A DNA stretch of 64,000 bases, from NCBI GenBank assembly GCA_963756365.1, contig CAVWNF010000003.1, positions 1,364,001 to 1,428,000 on the forward strand, in the 5' to 3' direction. Below are positions 27,360 to 38,129 of this stretch, piece after piece; the stretch's first letter is position 1; every line of letters begins with the position of its first letter. Origin of the DNA: WHTI01 sp963756365. GTDB taxonomy: Bacteria; Actinomycetota; CADDZG01; WHSQ01. The position numbers and the translations under genes were made by a program. The notes under the pieces were generated by a model. The model was not told where the DNA came from and did not search any database. It saw nothing but the letters and a program-made list of their open reading frames with translations.

Positions 27360-28151
27360 CTAACCGTTCGGCGATCCAAGGGGACCGCTGCCGAGTGACG
27401 GCGACACCTGCTCCATCTTGATCAACTCTTCCCGCCCCGCTCCCCCCGACACCCCGAAGATGAGCGTCGGCCCGACTCCGGGGGCGTAGAGCTTGTACTC
27501 GAGGACGTCGGGCTGGATCGTGATGGTGTCCTTGGTAAGCAGCATGTCCACGAAGTGACCGAAGGGAACGTCGGCCATCTCGTTCACGCTCAAGACCTCG
27601 CCGTTGTCCTCGGCCTCGCCCTGGTAGTACTCCTGGCGATACTTCATGCCGGGTTGTGGGTCTGCCGGGATGATGATGCCTGCGAGTGCTCCGTCGACGC
27701 CTGCCTCGAACGACCCGGCGCGGGTCGTGATCTTGCCGTCCTCGAACTCCGCGGTGTCCTCGCCGAGATACCAGATGTTCCCGTCGGAATCCTGCGCGTA
27801 CCAATCGAAGGTGTCCTCGATGATCGAGCCGTTCTCGGTCACGGTGTCGCGCACAACGCGTGCGGTGATCCCGTTGGCGATCTCTTTCGTCTGATCCGTC
27901 ACGGTCACGACGACCTTCACCTCGTTGCCCTTCTCATCGATCTCGAGGTAGGTCCAGCGGGTCCCTGGCTCCATCGGCCAGTACGGGTTCGTGATCTCAG
28001 TCGTGAAATCCGCCGGATCGAGCTCGACGTCCTCACTCCCCTGCGGGAGATCGAATGACCCCGCAGCGGACGTGGGGTTGTCGTCGCTCCCACATGCGCC
28101 AAATAGGAGAACCGTGGCTAGCAGCATGGCGGCCGTGGATCGGATCTTCAT
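27360..28151 (-). CDS. Lipoprotein of unknown function
   Basis: This 263-residue protein has a signal peptide with lipobox LLFGAC at about residues 15-20. The start ATG 28151 is preceded by AGGAGG, 5 nt away. The exported domain is rich in Asp, Glu, Thr and Tyr; TNPYWPMEPGTRWTYLEIDE is its most characteristic stretch. It is a beta-rich domain with no catalytic motif that I recognise. Membrane-tethered, extracytoplasmic. It is divergent from the small lipoprotein to its right. Confidence 0.75.
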   Translation of the reverse strand: MKIRSTAAMLLATVLLFGACGSDDNPTSAAGSFDLPQGSEDVELDPADFTTEITNPYWPMEPGTRWTYLEIDEKGNEVKVVVTVTDQTKEIANGITARVVRDTVTENGSIIEDTFDWYAQDSDGNIWYLGEDTAEFEDGKITTRAGSFEAGVDGALAGIIIPADPQPGMKYRQEYYQGEAEDNGEVLSVNEMADVPFGHFVDMLLTKDTITIQPDVLEYKLYAPGVGPTLIFGVSGGAGREELIKMEQVSPSLGSGPLGSPNG

Positions 28152-28314
28152 CTGAGCCTCCTTGATCGGATCGTCATTGCAGGCATCGAACTGCAGAGAA
28201 GCTGAGGGCTGCCTGAACTTCACACGAAAATCGGAAGCGCTTGTCTTGCTTCGTCCTTATCAATATCGTGCGAACCGAGCGTCCCACCCGGGGGCGAGAG
28301 GCGAGGAGAACGCC

Positions 28315-28647
28315 ATGGGCGCCAGGCGCCGACTTGCAGGGCCAGTCTTGATCGGTTGCGTCATGTTCCTGTTGCCAGCCTGCGGCGGAGACTCAGCCCC
28401 TGCCGCCTTCTGCGACGCGGCTCGGGACATCTCGACCTTCGATGCAAATACCGATCCCGACACCACCCTCGCCACATTCGAGACGCTTGCGGAGGAAGCT
28501 CCCGACGAGATCAAGGACGCCGCAACGACGGCCAACGACGCCATCCAGGGCCTCGCTGCTGGCGACACCTCAGCGGCAGGCGACTACGAGACGGCATTGA
28601 CCGAGATCAGCGCTTACCTAGATGACAATTGCGAGGCGCCCGAGTAG
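28315..28647 (+). CDS. Small lipoprotein, helical
   Basis: This 110-residue protein starts at ATG 28315 after GAGGAG (spacing 6). The signal peptide ends with a lipobox, LLPAC. The remainder is an Ala, Thr and Asp-rich helical domain with a cysteine pair (Cys in AFCDAARD and near the C-terminus in DDNCEAPE). It is followed 21 nt later by a 50-bp palindrome. I recognise no family. Confidence 0.7.
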   Translation: MGARRRLAGPVLIGCVMFLLPACGGDSAPAAFCDAARDISTFDANTDPDTTLATFETLAEEAPDEIKDAATTANDAIQGLAAGDTSAAGDYETALTEISAYLDDNCEAPE

Positions 28648-28668
28648 CCAGCACCCAGCCCGGAACAT

Positions 28669-28718
28669 CCTTCTGGGTGGCCCTGACGATCACGCGTGTC
28701 GTCCCGGCCACCCAGAAG
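28669..28718. repeat. 50-bp palindromic element (family member 3)
   Basis: The outer arms CTTCTGGGTGGCC and GGCCACCCAGAAG (13 bp) enclose the inner palindrome GACGATCACGCGTGTCGTC. It is about 1.37 kb from member 2, with near-identical outer arms (CTTCTGGGYGG). It lies 21 nt after the lipoprotein stop. Confidence 0.75.
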
Positions 28719-28837
28719 CAGGGGCTCCCGAAAGAGGGGGACCCAGAGCGCGTAAAAGGTGCTTGCTCCTCTAGGGCAGCGCTCCCTACCATCCCCCTGA
28801 ACGGCCACTTGGATGGCTCTTGGTTGAGGGGGTTCAG

Positions 28838-29350
28838 TTGAAGAAGGTTGGATTAGCAGTGGGCTTGGTGGCGGCCGCGACCGCTTCCCTGATCGTCGGC
28901 ATGGCGCTGCCTGCATCGACCCAGATCCCGCCGGAGAGGGTCACCCTGACCTTCTTCGACGCCAACGGGGACGACAAGGAGAAGAACCTCGACGTCAAGC
29001 CGTACAAGGAGTTCAACGCAGGAGACGGCTCGGTGATCTGGACCAAGGCCCTCGATCCGGAAACCTGCGAACCGGTCGGCTCGTTCGATATCAGTTTCCA
29101 AGTCATCAGGCTCGTCGGTAAGAACAACGCCTGGGTCAGATTCGGTGGCGCAGCCGTGCTTCCCGACGGCGACATCAACTTCGACGCGGTCGGCACATTC
29201 ACCGACTTCGAAGCCGGCTTCGACGGCGCAGTGACCGGCGGCTCCGGTGCTTACAAGGACGCGACCGGCCAGATCACTGTCGGCGAAACTCCCGAGAAGA
29301 TGTGTGACAAGAAGGGCGTCCTCATCACACTCGACATGCTGCTCGAGTAA
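28838..29350 (+). CDS. Secreted allene oxide cyclase/dirigent-like barrel protein
   Basis: It starts at a TTG (28838) with GAGGGGG 5 nt upstream, giving 170 residues. An N-terminal hydrophobic stretch (about 6-25) is a signal peptide or anchor. The mature part is beta-rich, with FDGAVTGGSGAYKDATGQITVGE. That stretch resembles the allene oxide cyclase/dirigent barrel signature, where a GxGxYxxAxG motif is found. A strong terminator follows 18 nt after the stop, so the gene is probably monocistronic. Activity is unknown. Confidence 0.6.
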   Translation: MKKVGLAVGLVAAATASLIVGMALPASTQIPPERVTLTFFDANGDDKEKNLDVKPYKEFNAGDGSVIWTKALDPETCEPVGSFDISFQVIRLVGKNNAWVRFGGAAVLPDGDINFDAVGTFTDFEAGFDGAVTGGSGAYKDATGQITVGETPEKMCDKKGVLITLDMLLE

Positions 29351-29566
29351 TCAAACCTGAACAGCTAACGGCCCCCGGAGATCCCGGGGGCCGTTTCTAT
29401 ACCGGAGTTCGCGGGTGTCGGGGCCTGTGCTTTCGGAAGGAGACGACGTGTCCGGCTCGTGGGATTCATTGAGCGCGCTTGAGCACACCGGGCATGAGAG
29501 ATCCTCGTCAGGAGATCGAAAGACCTCTCGGCTGCACCGGGCGCAGTAGCCATGGGCAAGCTCCAT
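29351..29566 (-). CDS. Small zinc-ribbon protein
   Basis: This 71-residue protein starts 3 nt after the receiver stop. Two CxxC pairs, YCARC and SCPVC, near residues 8-11 and 25-28 look like a zinc ribbon. The C-terminal half is disordered, and its last codons overlap the terminator of the plus-strand gene. Its position suggests cotranslation with the receiver protein. Function is unknown; it could be an adaptor. Confidence 0.5.
   Translation of the reverse strand: MELAHGYCARCSREVFRSPDEDLSCPVCSSALNESHEPDTSSPSESTGPDTRELRYRNGPRDLRGPLAVQV
29368..29400 (+). terminator. Intrinsic terminator after the secreted barrel gene
   Basis: ACGGCCCCCGG pairs with CCGGGGGCCGT around a short loop and is followed by TTCTAT. 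It lies 18 nt after the stop of the plus-strand gene and within the last codons of the minus-strand zinc-ribbon gene. Confidence 0.85.
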
Positions 29567-29569
29567 CGC

Positions 29570-29945
29570 TTATCGAGCTCCCGAGAGGGCGGCGGGCAGA
29601 AGGGCTGTGAGGACACCCGAAACCTCCGCGATGCGATCCCTGTTCAGGAACGCGTCGGCCCACTCCGGCTTGGTCTCTAACATCGCGGAAAAAGCGACGA
29701 TGCGCGCTTCGGGAAGCAAGCTGCGTCAGCGCGGGAGCGACCTTCTCACCCGCGGACATCATCTGGTCCAAGACGACGAAGTCGGGCCCGTAGTGCAGAG
29801 CACTGGCGATCGCAGCGGGCACGCTCGAGGCCTCGGTCACTTCAAACTCATCGAACTCGAACAGCATCCGAAGTGAACGACGGACGTCATCATCGTCGTC
29901 CACGATAAGGACGATGGGTCTCGGGTGGGAGAGCTCGCCGTTCAT
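29570..29945 (-). CDS. Stand-alone response regulator receiver protein (one frameshift)
   Basis: The ATG at 29945 with AGGA upstream begins MNGELSHPRP; repaired, about 124 residues. The receiver has the acidic pocket DDDDD (about 16-20) and the phospho-acceptor Asp60 in FVVLDQMM. As printed, the frame breaks near 29730; removing one base gives ALRSLLPEARIVAFSAMLETKP and a TAA stop at 29570. It has no DNA-binding domain, so it acts through protein contacts. The usual conserved lysine is hard to place, so signalling may be atypical. Confidence 0.78.
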
Positions 29946-30077
29946 CACTCTTCCTAGGGTCGTCGGCAATGACACGCGTCAGCCGAGGTCTGGGACGAAC
30001 AGCGTTGTCTTCAGTTTCGTTCATCTGGGCCCCCATCGCAAGGGGCCAGAAGCTGGGATCCTGCCTTGGGATCGTCG

Positions 30078-30812
30078 CTAGCCGCGCGCTGGGTTCTGGA
30101 GAACGGTACTCGTATCGACCGTCCCATCAACAACCCCACGGGCAACCACGCTGAGCTTGTGATTGTTTGCACGAGCGAAGCCACGAAGTAGGGCGAAAGC
30201 CGCATCCATATCGAGATTGCCCCGCTCCGCCAAGACCCCCTTAGCTTGCTCGATGACCACTCTGCTGTTCAGCGCGACCTGAAGTTGCTCAGACAAAGTT
30301 TCGGTTCGCTGGATAGCGCGCTCTTGGAGGATGCCGATGGTCGCGACATCGGCGAGCGCCTGGCCCACGCCAAGATCATCAGAGGGCAGAGCGTCCCTCT
30401 GGCTATGGAACAGGTTCAAGGCACCGATCGTCTCGGTCCGGAGCCGAAGAGGGAGCGCATACACCGAGCGAAAGCCCTGACGCTCTGCCTCCGGGACGAA
30501 GTGCGGCCACCGATCAACTTCCGAGGCGATATCTGCGACGAGCACCTGATCGCCAGATCGGAAGCACTCCAGGCATGGGCCTTCGTCGTTCTGGAGCTGG
30601 AACAACTCGATCAGCCGGGTCTGCTCGGACGACGACGCCATCACCTGGAGCCCGCCGCGTTGGTCAGCGAGCATGAGCCCTGCAGCGTCCGCTGCGAGCA
30701 GCTCGACTGACTGCTCCACCAAGGTCTGCAAGAGGTCGACCACATCGAAGTCGTCGACCATCGTGTCCGCCATGGCAACGAAAGCCTCGATGAGACTATT
30801 TTCCCGGTCCAT
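30078..30812 (-). CDS. GAF-ANTAR RNA-binding antiterminator
   Basis: This 244-residue protein has a GAF domain at about 12-165 (SVELLAADAAGLMLAD, ECFRSGDQV, SVYALPLRL) and a C-terminal ANTAR domain at about 175-235 (LNSRVVIEQAKGVLAERGNLDMDAAFALLRGFAR). ANTAR domains bind RNA hairpins and stop premature termination; GAF senses a small ligand. It is one of two such genes in tandem, 80 nt apart on the same strand. Target hairpins are not identified. Confidence 0.92.
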   Translation of the reverse strand: MDRENSLIEAFVAMADTMVDDFDVVDLLQTLVEQSVELLAADAAGLMLADQRGGLQVMASSSEQTRLIELFQLQNDEGPCLECFRSGDQVLVADIASEVDRWPHFVPEAERQGFRSVYALPLRLRTETIGALNLFHSQRDALPSDDLGVGQALADVATIGILQERAIQRTETLSEQLQVALNSRVVIEQAKGVLAERGNLDMDAAFALLRGFARANNHKLSVVARGVVDGTVDTSTVLQNPARG

Positions 30813-30892
30813 CCGTTCTTCCTTGATAACTCCTGCTCCGGATTGAACAGGGAGTCCTCATTCTAGAAGCCGGCTGCCCAGAACAACAGCCC

Positions 30893-31600
30893 TCAGCCGG
30901 AGGCGTCTCCTAATCGCAGTCGCCTTTCGACCACAGCGGCGGCCACGTCTTTCAGTGCCATCTCGTGCGAAAAGGCATAGGCACGTAGCCGGACGAATGC
31001 CTCGTCGGCACCGATGCCGAGCTGAGCGATGACCACACCCGTGGCCTGGTGGACCTCGCGTGTCCACCACGACTGATCCAGCCACTTCTCAGCGAAATCG
31101 TCGGTGAGATCGCCATCGTTTCCAAGGAAAAACATCGCAATGACATCGGCAACCCGTAGCGCGTCGCTCAGAGCCTCGGGCTCCAAGGACCCCGGTGATC
31201 GCCGGTAGAGGCTCAAGGTTCCGAGACGAACCGCGCCGATCTGCAGCGGAAGCACGAAGATCGCACGGAATCTGCCGGTAGAGACCTCGGAGGCGAAAGC
31301 GGGCCAGCGTCGTGCCTCCGCACCGGCAAGATCCGATATCAGAACCAGACCCAACTCCACCGCATCTGCGGCCGGACCCTGCCCGAGGGTGATCTGGAGG
31401 TCTTCCGCCCACCCCGCATCTTCGTCGCTGGCGCCGACCCTCTCGCGTTGTGAGCCCTTGCTGATCAGAGACACGGCTGCGCCGTCCACCGGCAGGTTCG
31501 CCACGCAGGCTAGACAGATGCTTGTGGGGAGGCCCGTCCCCTCAGCGACACTGACCCGTACCGCCGCCAAGACCTCGGCGATCGCTCTGGGGTTAGCCAT
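30893..31600 (-). CDS. Second GAF-ANTAR regulator
   Basis: The ATG at 31600 begins MANPRAIAEVLAAVR, giving 235 residues, rather than the much longer frame that runs into the tRNA. The GAF domain at about 20-165 (ICLACVANLPVDGAAVSLIS, GRFRAIFVLPLQIG) precedes an ANTAR-type C-terminus (TREVHQATGVVIAQLGIGADEAFVRLRAYAF). It is a diverged paralog of its left neighbour. Its ribosome site is weak, so the exact start is provisional. Confidence 0.85.
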   Translation of the reverse strand: MANPRAIAEVLAAVRVSVAEGTGLPTSICLACVANLPVDGAAVSLISKGSQRERVGASDEDAGWAEDLQITLGQGPAADAVELGLVLISDLAGAEARRWPAFASEVSTGRFRAIFVLPLQIGAVRLGTLSLYRRSPGSLEPEALSDALRVADVIAMFFLGNDGDLTDDFAEKWLDQSWWTREVHQATGVVIAQLGIGADEAFVRLRAYAFSHEMALKDVAAAVVERRLRLGDASG

Positions 31601-31785
31601 GTCGGGGGGACACCAAACCGTCGTTCGGCATGAAGCGCGCCACGTTTCCTGTCTCTCGAATACGGCAGGACCTGCCAAGCGAAACGCGCTGGGGTCTGGA
31701 CGCCAGAGCCGACTGTCCCTGGACGAAGCCCACCTTAGTCCCTCGCCGCAGTCGCTTCTCCCAGTACCGGCCGACTTAGTCCCAA

Positions 31786-31812
31786 GAGAAAAACCCCCTG
31801 TCACCAGGGGGT
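31786..31812 (-). terminator. Intrinsic terminator downstream of tRNA-Gly
   Basis: On the minus strand, ACCCCCTG and CAGGGGGT form a stem around a 4-nt loop, followed by TTTTTCTC. It begins 6 nt after the tRNA-Gly 3' end. The remainder of the region up to 31601 holds no gene I can support. Confidence 0.85.
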
Positions 31813-31818
31813 CTTCGT

Positions 31819-31893
31819 TGGAGCGGGCGACCAGATTCGAACTGGCGACCCTCACCTTGGCAAGGTGATGCTCTACCACTGAGCCACGCCCGC
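31819..31893 (-). tRNA. tRNA-Gly (GCC)
   Basis: The minus strand folds with acceptor GCGGGCG/CGCCCGC, anticodon stem TCACC/GGTGA and loop TTGCCAA giving anticodon GCC, with TTCGAAT in the T loop. The discriminator is U73 and a CCA is encoded (31819-31821). Confidence 0.95.
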
Positions 31894-31941
31894 AGGGGCA
31901 CGATTATAAGGGACACGCCGGGTACGCCCAACCCTCCCGGG

Positions 31942-32592
31942 TCAACCTTGGGGTAGCTCGAACGTTCCCCTCGAGAGGCCGACGATCAGGGTCGCGAGGC
32001 CGTTGCCGACCTCGACCGAGCGGTAGGTGATGCCCCCGGCGATCTCTGGCAGGTTGATCGAGAACGAACCTGGAAGCGCATCCGAGGTGAGCACCAGACT
32101 GCTGCCCTCGACCGATAGTTGGCCCTCTCCCTCGATACCGGTGCTCGGCGAGGTCAGTTGCACGGAACCGTCGATGAACGCGACGACGATGTCGGCACCC
32201 TCGCGCTTGAGGGCTCGCGTGAGTGTCCGATCGCTCATCTGTGCGCTCCCCCGGCCCCCACCGATCTCGATGGCGCCAGGGTCACCGGAGATCAGGGTGC
32301 CCGCTTCGAACCGCACGTTCTCGAGCGTGAGAGTGGCGGAGTCGAACCGGATCCGGCCCTCTCCGAGCCCCTCGGCATCGAGGGTCACCTCGGGAAGCAC
32401 CCCTTTGAGGAGGTTCACGATGAAGGGAAACCCGTCGATCGCGACCTGGGGCTGTTCCTCTAGTTCAAGGCTCTGCTCGAGTGACGATGCGACCGCTCGT
32501 TCGGCAACTCCCTTGGCGAAGATGTCCACCAACACCACAGCCGAAGCGATGATCCCGATGATGATGAGGAAGATGATGGATTTCTTCATCAA
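31942..32592 (-). CDS. LmeA/DUF2993-like membrane-anchored lipid-binding protein
   Basis: This 216-residue protein has one N-terminal membrane helix (about 5-25), then a DUF2993-like extracytoplasmic domain with the conserved opening AKGVAERAVASSLEQSLELEEQPQVAIDGFPFIVNLLKGVLPEVTLDAEGL. LmeA of mycobacteria binds phospholipids and influences envelope glycolipids. It overlaps dut by 4 nt and forms an nrdR-dut-lmeA operon. The family assignment is by pattern; the ligand is unknown. Confidence 0.8.
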   Translation of the reverse strand: MMKKSIIFLIIIGIIASAVVLVDIFAKGVAERAVASSLEQSLELEEQPQVAIDGFPFIVNLLKGVLPEVTLDAEGLGEGRIRFDSATLTLENVRFEAGTLISGDPGAIEIGGGRGSAQMSDRTLTRALKREGADIVVAFIDGSVQLTSPSTGIEGEGQLSVEGSSLVLTSDALPGSFSINLPEIAGGITYRSVEVGNGLATLIVGLSRGTFELPQG

Positions 32593-33020
32593 ACTCCGGT
32601 GCTTCCGAAACCACTCACGCCGCGGGCGGTTGTTCCCAACTCATCGACCAACACGACTTCTACACTCTCCACTCTCTGGATGACCAACTGAGCTATCCGT
32701 TCGCCCACTCGGATCGTTATCGGCACCTCAGGATCGAGATTGACCAGGATCACCTTGAGTTCTCCCCTGTAACCGGCGTCTATCAAACCGGGAGCATTAG
32801 GAAGTGCCAGACCCTCTTTCAGGGCCCGGCCGCTGCGGGCGTGAACGAACCCGGCATAGCCATCCGGGATGGCGACCGCCCAGCCCGTCGGCACCGCATG
32901 GCGCTCGCCTGGGCCGAGGGTCACGTCCTCGACGGCACACAGATCGAGGCCCGCATCTCCGGGGTGCGAGTAAGAAGGCTCGATGGCATCCGGGTGGAGC
33001 CGTTGGAGCTCGAGTCGCAC
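32589..33020 (-). CDS. dut: Deoxyuridine 5'-triphosphate nucleotidohydrolase (dUTPase)
   Basis: Dut hydrolyses dUTP to dUMP, limiting uracil in DNA and supplying dTMP synthesis. This 143-residue protein has all five trimeric-dUTPase motifs in order: AGLDLCA, RSGRALKEG, GLIDAGYRGELKV, RIAQLVI and the C-terminal RGVSGFGSTG. It starts with GTG at 33020 and overlaps the nrdR stop by 1 nt. It lies with nrdR in a nucleotide-metabolism operon. Confidence 0.96.
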   Translation of the reverse strand: MRLELQRLHPDAIEPSYSHPGDAGLDLCAVEDVTLGPGERHAVPTGWAVAIPDGYAGFVHARSGRALKEGLALPNAPGLIDAGYRGELKVILVNLDPEVPITIRVGERIAQLVIQRVESVEVVLVDELGTTARGVSGFGSTGV

Positions 33021-33481
33021 TAGTTCTGCGTCCGATTCAGTAGGGCCAGCAGTTCCTTCTCGAAGTCGGTGAGTTCCTGGAATCCCTTGTAGACCGACGC
33101 GAACCGCAGGTAGGCAACGTCGTCGAGCGCCCTGAGCCGGTCGAGTACCTCACGGCCGATCTCGGCGGACTGGATCTTGCGGGTCCCATCGGAGCGGATC
33201 TTCTCCTCGACCTCACTGACGAGCGCCTCGATCTGAGAATCGTCGACCGGTCGGTTCTTGCTAGCCATCCGGAGTCCGTCGGCGATCTTGTCGCGATCGA
33301 AGGGCACTTCCTCACCGCTGCGCTTGATCACGGTCAGAGGAGAGCCCTCGATGCGCTCGAAGGTCGTGTACCTGCTCCCGCATGCGAGGCATTCGCGCCG
33401 TCGCCTCGTGGCGCGGCCGTCCTCGGCCAGGCGCGAGTCGACGACCTTGTCTTCCTCGTGGCCACAGACCGGGCACTGCAT
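33020..33481 (-). CDS. nrdR: Transcriptional repressor NrdR
   Basis: NrdR represses ribonucleotide reductase genes when dATP is bound. The ATG at 33481 begins MQCPVCGHEED, with AGGTG 8 nt upstream; 153 residues. A zinc ribbon (Cys3, Cys6, Cys31, Cys34) precedes the ATP-cone (VIKRSGEEVPFDRDKI). It is the first gene of a unit with dut and the LmeA-like gene and shares its upstream region with divergent zwf. The nrdJ gene it should regulate lies 1.6 kb away, with candidate sites upstream. Confidence 0.96.
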   Translation of the reverse strand: MQCPVCGHEEDKVVDSRLAEDGRATRRRRECLACGSRYTTFERIEGSPLTVIKRSGEEVPFDRDKIADGLRMASKNRPVDDSQIEALVSEVEEKIRSDGTRKIQSAEIGREVLDRLRALDDVAYLRFASVYKGFQELTDFEKELLALLNRTQN

Positions 33482-33568
33482 CAGCGGTTCACCTGAACGC
33501 TCATGGAGACATCGTATGGGCATCGCCTCCGGTACCGGCACGGCGCTCCGGCGTGGTAATCACGGAGC

Positions 33569-34945
33569 ATGGAACACGGCAACTCTCTCGGAACGTTCGT
33601 GATCTTCGGGGCATCCGGAGACCTGACGACTCGCCTGCTGCTACCTGGGCTGGCGGAGCTCCACGCGGCGGGCGACCTGCCTGACGGCTTCTCGATCCTT
33701 GGCGTCGACATCGCCGACAAGACACCAGACGAGTTCAGGGCCGAGATAGCAGAGGGCCTCGCCCAGTTCGCACCCAAGGTGCCCGAAGCGTCCCGCGCTG
33801 CCGTCATGGCAGCCCTCGACTATGCCGAGGCCGATGTCACCGACCCGAGCCAGGTGCAGAACGCGCTCGCCGGGATCGAGGAGCCGATGGTCGCCTACCT
33901 CGCGCTCCCGCCCAAGTTCTTCAGTCCAACGATCGACTCACTCGGCAAGGCCGGTCTTCCGAAGGGCAGCGTGCTCGTCATCGAGAAGCCGTTCGGAGAG
34001 AGCCTCGCATCGGCCCGAGCCCTGAATGTGATGCTCCGGAGGCACTTCCCGGAGAACGTCATCTTCCGGACCGATCACTTCCTCCACAAGCAGACGGTGC
34101 AGAACATCCTCGGTCTCAGGTTCGCCAACCGCATCTTCGAGCCGATCTGGAGCAACGAACACATCGAGTCGGTGGACATAAGTTGGAACGAAACCCTCAC
34201 CCTCGAAGACCGCGCGTCCTACTACGACCACACCGGCGCGCTGAAAGACATGCTTCAGAACCACCTCCTCCAGGTCCTGTGCCTGACCGCGATGGAGCCG
34301 CCTTCGTCTCTCGACGAGAAGGACTTCCGGGACGCGAAGGTGGCGGTGCTTCGCTCCGTTCAAACCCTGACCGAGGACGAGGTCGCGACCCGAACCCGAA
34401 GGGCCCGCTACACCGCTGGCTCGATCGGCGAGCGCTCCGTTCCCAACTACGTGGATGAACCGGGCGTCGATCCGAACAACGAAACGGAAACCTTCGCCGA
34501 GGTCTCCCTCGCGCTCGGTAGTTGGAGATGGGCAGGGGTGCCGTTCACGCTACGCACCGGCAAGGCGCTCGGCGACTCTCACGCTCACGTACGGGTCACG
34601 TTCAAGCAGGTCCCTCACCTGGCCTTCCGCGACAGCGCCGCGTGCCAGAACACCCTCGAGCTGTCGTTCAACCCGGACGAGGTCAGGCTCAGCCTGAACG
34701 TCAACGGCGAGGGCGATCCGTTCCAGCTCGAAGAGACGGACCTATCGGTGACGTTCGCTCCCCAGGAGCAGCACGCGTACGCGCGTCTCCTCGCCGACGT
34801 TCTGAGCGGCGATCCCACACTGGCGATCCGCAACGACGAGGCAGAGGAATCGTGGCGCATCGTCGAGCCGATCCTGGCCGCGTGGGCGACAGGGACCCCG
34901 GCGTTGCTGGAATATCCGGCCGGGTCAGGCGGCCCCGTCGCGTAG
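33569..34945 (+). CDS. zwf: Glucose-6-phosphate 1-dehydrogenase
   Basis: Zwf oxidises glucose 6-phosphate to 6-phosphogluconolactone, generating NADPH at the start of the pentose phosphate pathway. This 458-residue protein has the dinucleotide motif GASGDLTTR (about 14-22), EKPFG and the active-site RTDHFLHK, plus GALKDMLQNHLLQVLCL. It is divergent from nrdR. No opcA, 6-phosphogluconolactonase or gnd gene follows, so it stands alone. Confidence 0.95.
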   Translation: MEHGNSLGTFVIFGASGDLTTRLLLPGLAELHAAGDLPDGFSILGVDIADKTPDEFRAEIAEGLAQFAPKVPEASRAAVMAALDYAEADVTDPSQVQNALAGIEEPMVAYLALPPKFFSPTIDSLGKAGLPKGSVLVIEKPFGESLASARALNVMLRRHFPENVIFRTDHFLHKQTVQNILGLRFANRIFEPIWSNEHIESVDISWNETLTLEDRASYYDHTGALKDMLQNHLLQVLCLTAMEPPSSLDEKDFRDAKVAVLRSVQTLTEDEVATRTRRARYTAGSIGERSVPNYVDEPGVDPNNETETFAEVSLALGSWRWAGVPFTLRTGKALGDSHAHVRVTFKQVPHLAFRDSAACQNTLELSFNPDEVRLSLNVNGEGDPFQLEETDLSVTFAPQEQHAYARLLADVLSGDPTLAIRNDEAEESWRIVEPILAAWATGTPALLEYPAGSGGPVA

Positions 34946-35122
34946 GCGGCGGAGTTCATCACGGAGCTTGCGGACCTTCTCCTGGTAGTCCCCGTGTTCA
35001 GTGACGAGGGCTCCGGGCTCGACCGCATGCTTCTGTTCCGCACCACAGAGCGGGCACGAGGCGGGACCGGCGCTAAGGCCGGCCCCACACTCGGTGCACT
35101 TCTCTTTAGCTTTCGCCGCCAT
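34925..35122 (-). CDS. Small zinc-ribbon protein downstream of nrdJ
   Basis: This 65-residue protein has two CxxC pairs (CTEC and CPLC) and a basic, helical C-terminus (KVRKLRDELRRLRDG). The ATG sits 9 nt after nrdJ, with AAGGAT in front, so it is probably co-expressed. Its 3' end overlaps the convergent zwf stop. No function is known to me; a link to class II reductase is only positional. Confidence 0.65.
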   Translation of the reverse strand: MAAKAKEKCTECGAGLSAGPASCPLCGAEQKHAVEPGALVTEHGDYQEKVRKLRDELRRLRDGAA

Positions 35123-35131
35123 GGCTGATCC

Positions 35132-37915
<2,784 letters not shown>

Positions 37916-37996
37916 CGCAACCCCTCTCTTCTCGCTCCCATTGTCCCACCCGGTCATCTCGTGGTCATCTCGTGCGCATCGCCCCAGCCACGAGAT

Positions 37997-38017
37997 ATGG
38001 GGCCTCCCAAGCCCCAT
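37997..38017. promoter_or_regulatory. Hairpin in the nrdJ upstream region
   Basis: ATGGGGC and GCCCCAT (7 bp) pair around a CTCCCAA loop, about 80 nt upstream of the nrdJ start. It may lie in the transcript leader. It is too small for a cobalamin riboswitch, which I did not find here. Confidence 0.35.
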
Positions 38018-38020
38018 CAC

Positions 38021-38048
38021 CACTACATGTGGTGAATCACAGATGTGA
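38021..38048. promoter_or_regulatory. Adjacent palindromes upstream of nrdJ (candidate NrdR sites)
   Basis: CACTACATGTGGTG (38021-38034) is an imperfect palindrome around ACATGT. TCACAGATGTGA (38037-38048) is a perfect 5-bp inverted repeat. Their centres are 15 bp apart. NrdR boxes usually come as two palindromic sites upstream of reductase genes, and nrdR is nearby, but the canonical spacing is larger and the bases match only partly. Confidence 0.4.
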
Positions 38049-38129
38049 AATTACGCCCATGTCGGGCGAGGGTCAAGCGTTCCCGAGCACTTTCCGCGCT
38101 TGATTTCGCGAGCGCGGCGGTGGGCCTAC

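Noticed and set aside
30893..31879. Longer start for the second GAF-ANTAR gene, running into tRNA-Gly
   Set aside because: The extension would code across the tRNA and a terminator; the ATG at 31600 starts a typical protein.
37916..38129. Cobalamin riboswitch upstream of the B12-dependent reductase
   Set aside because: No B12-box-like core or large multi-stem fold is visible; only small hairpins and palindromes.
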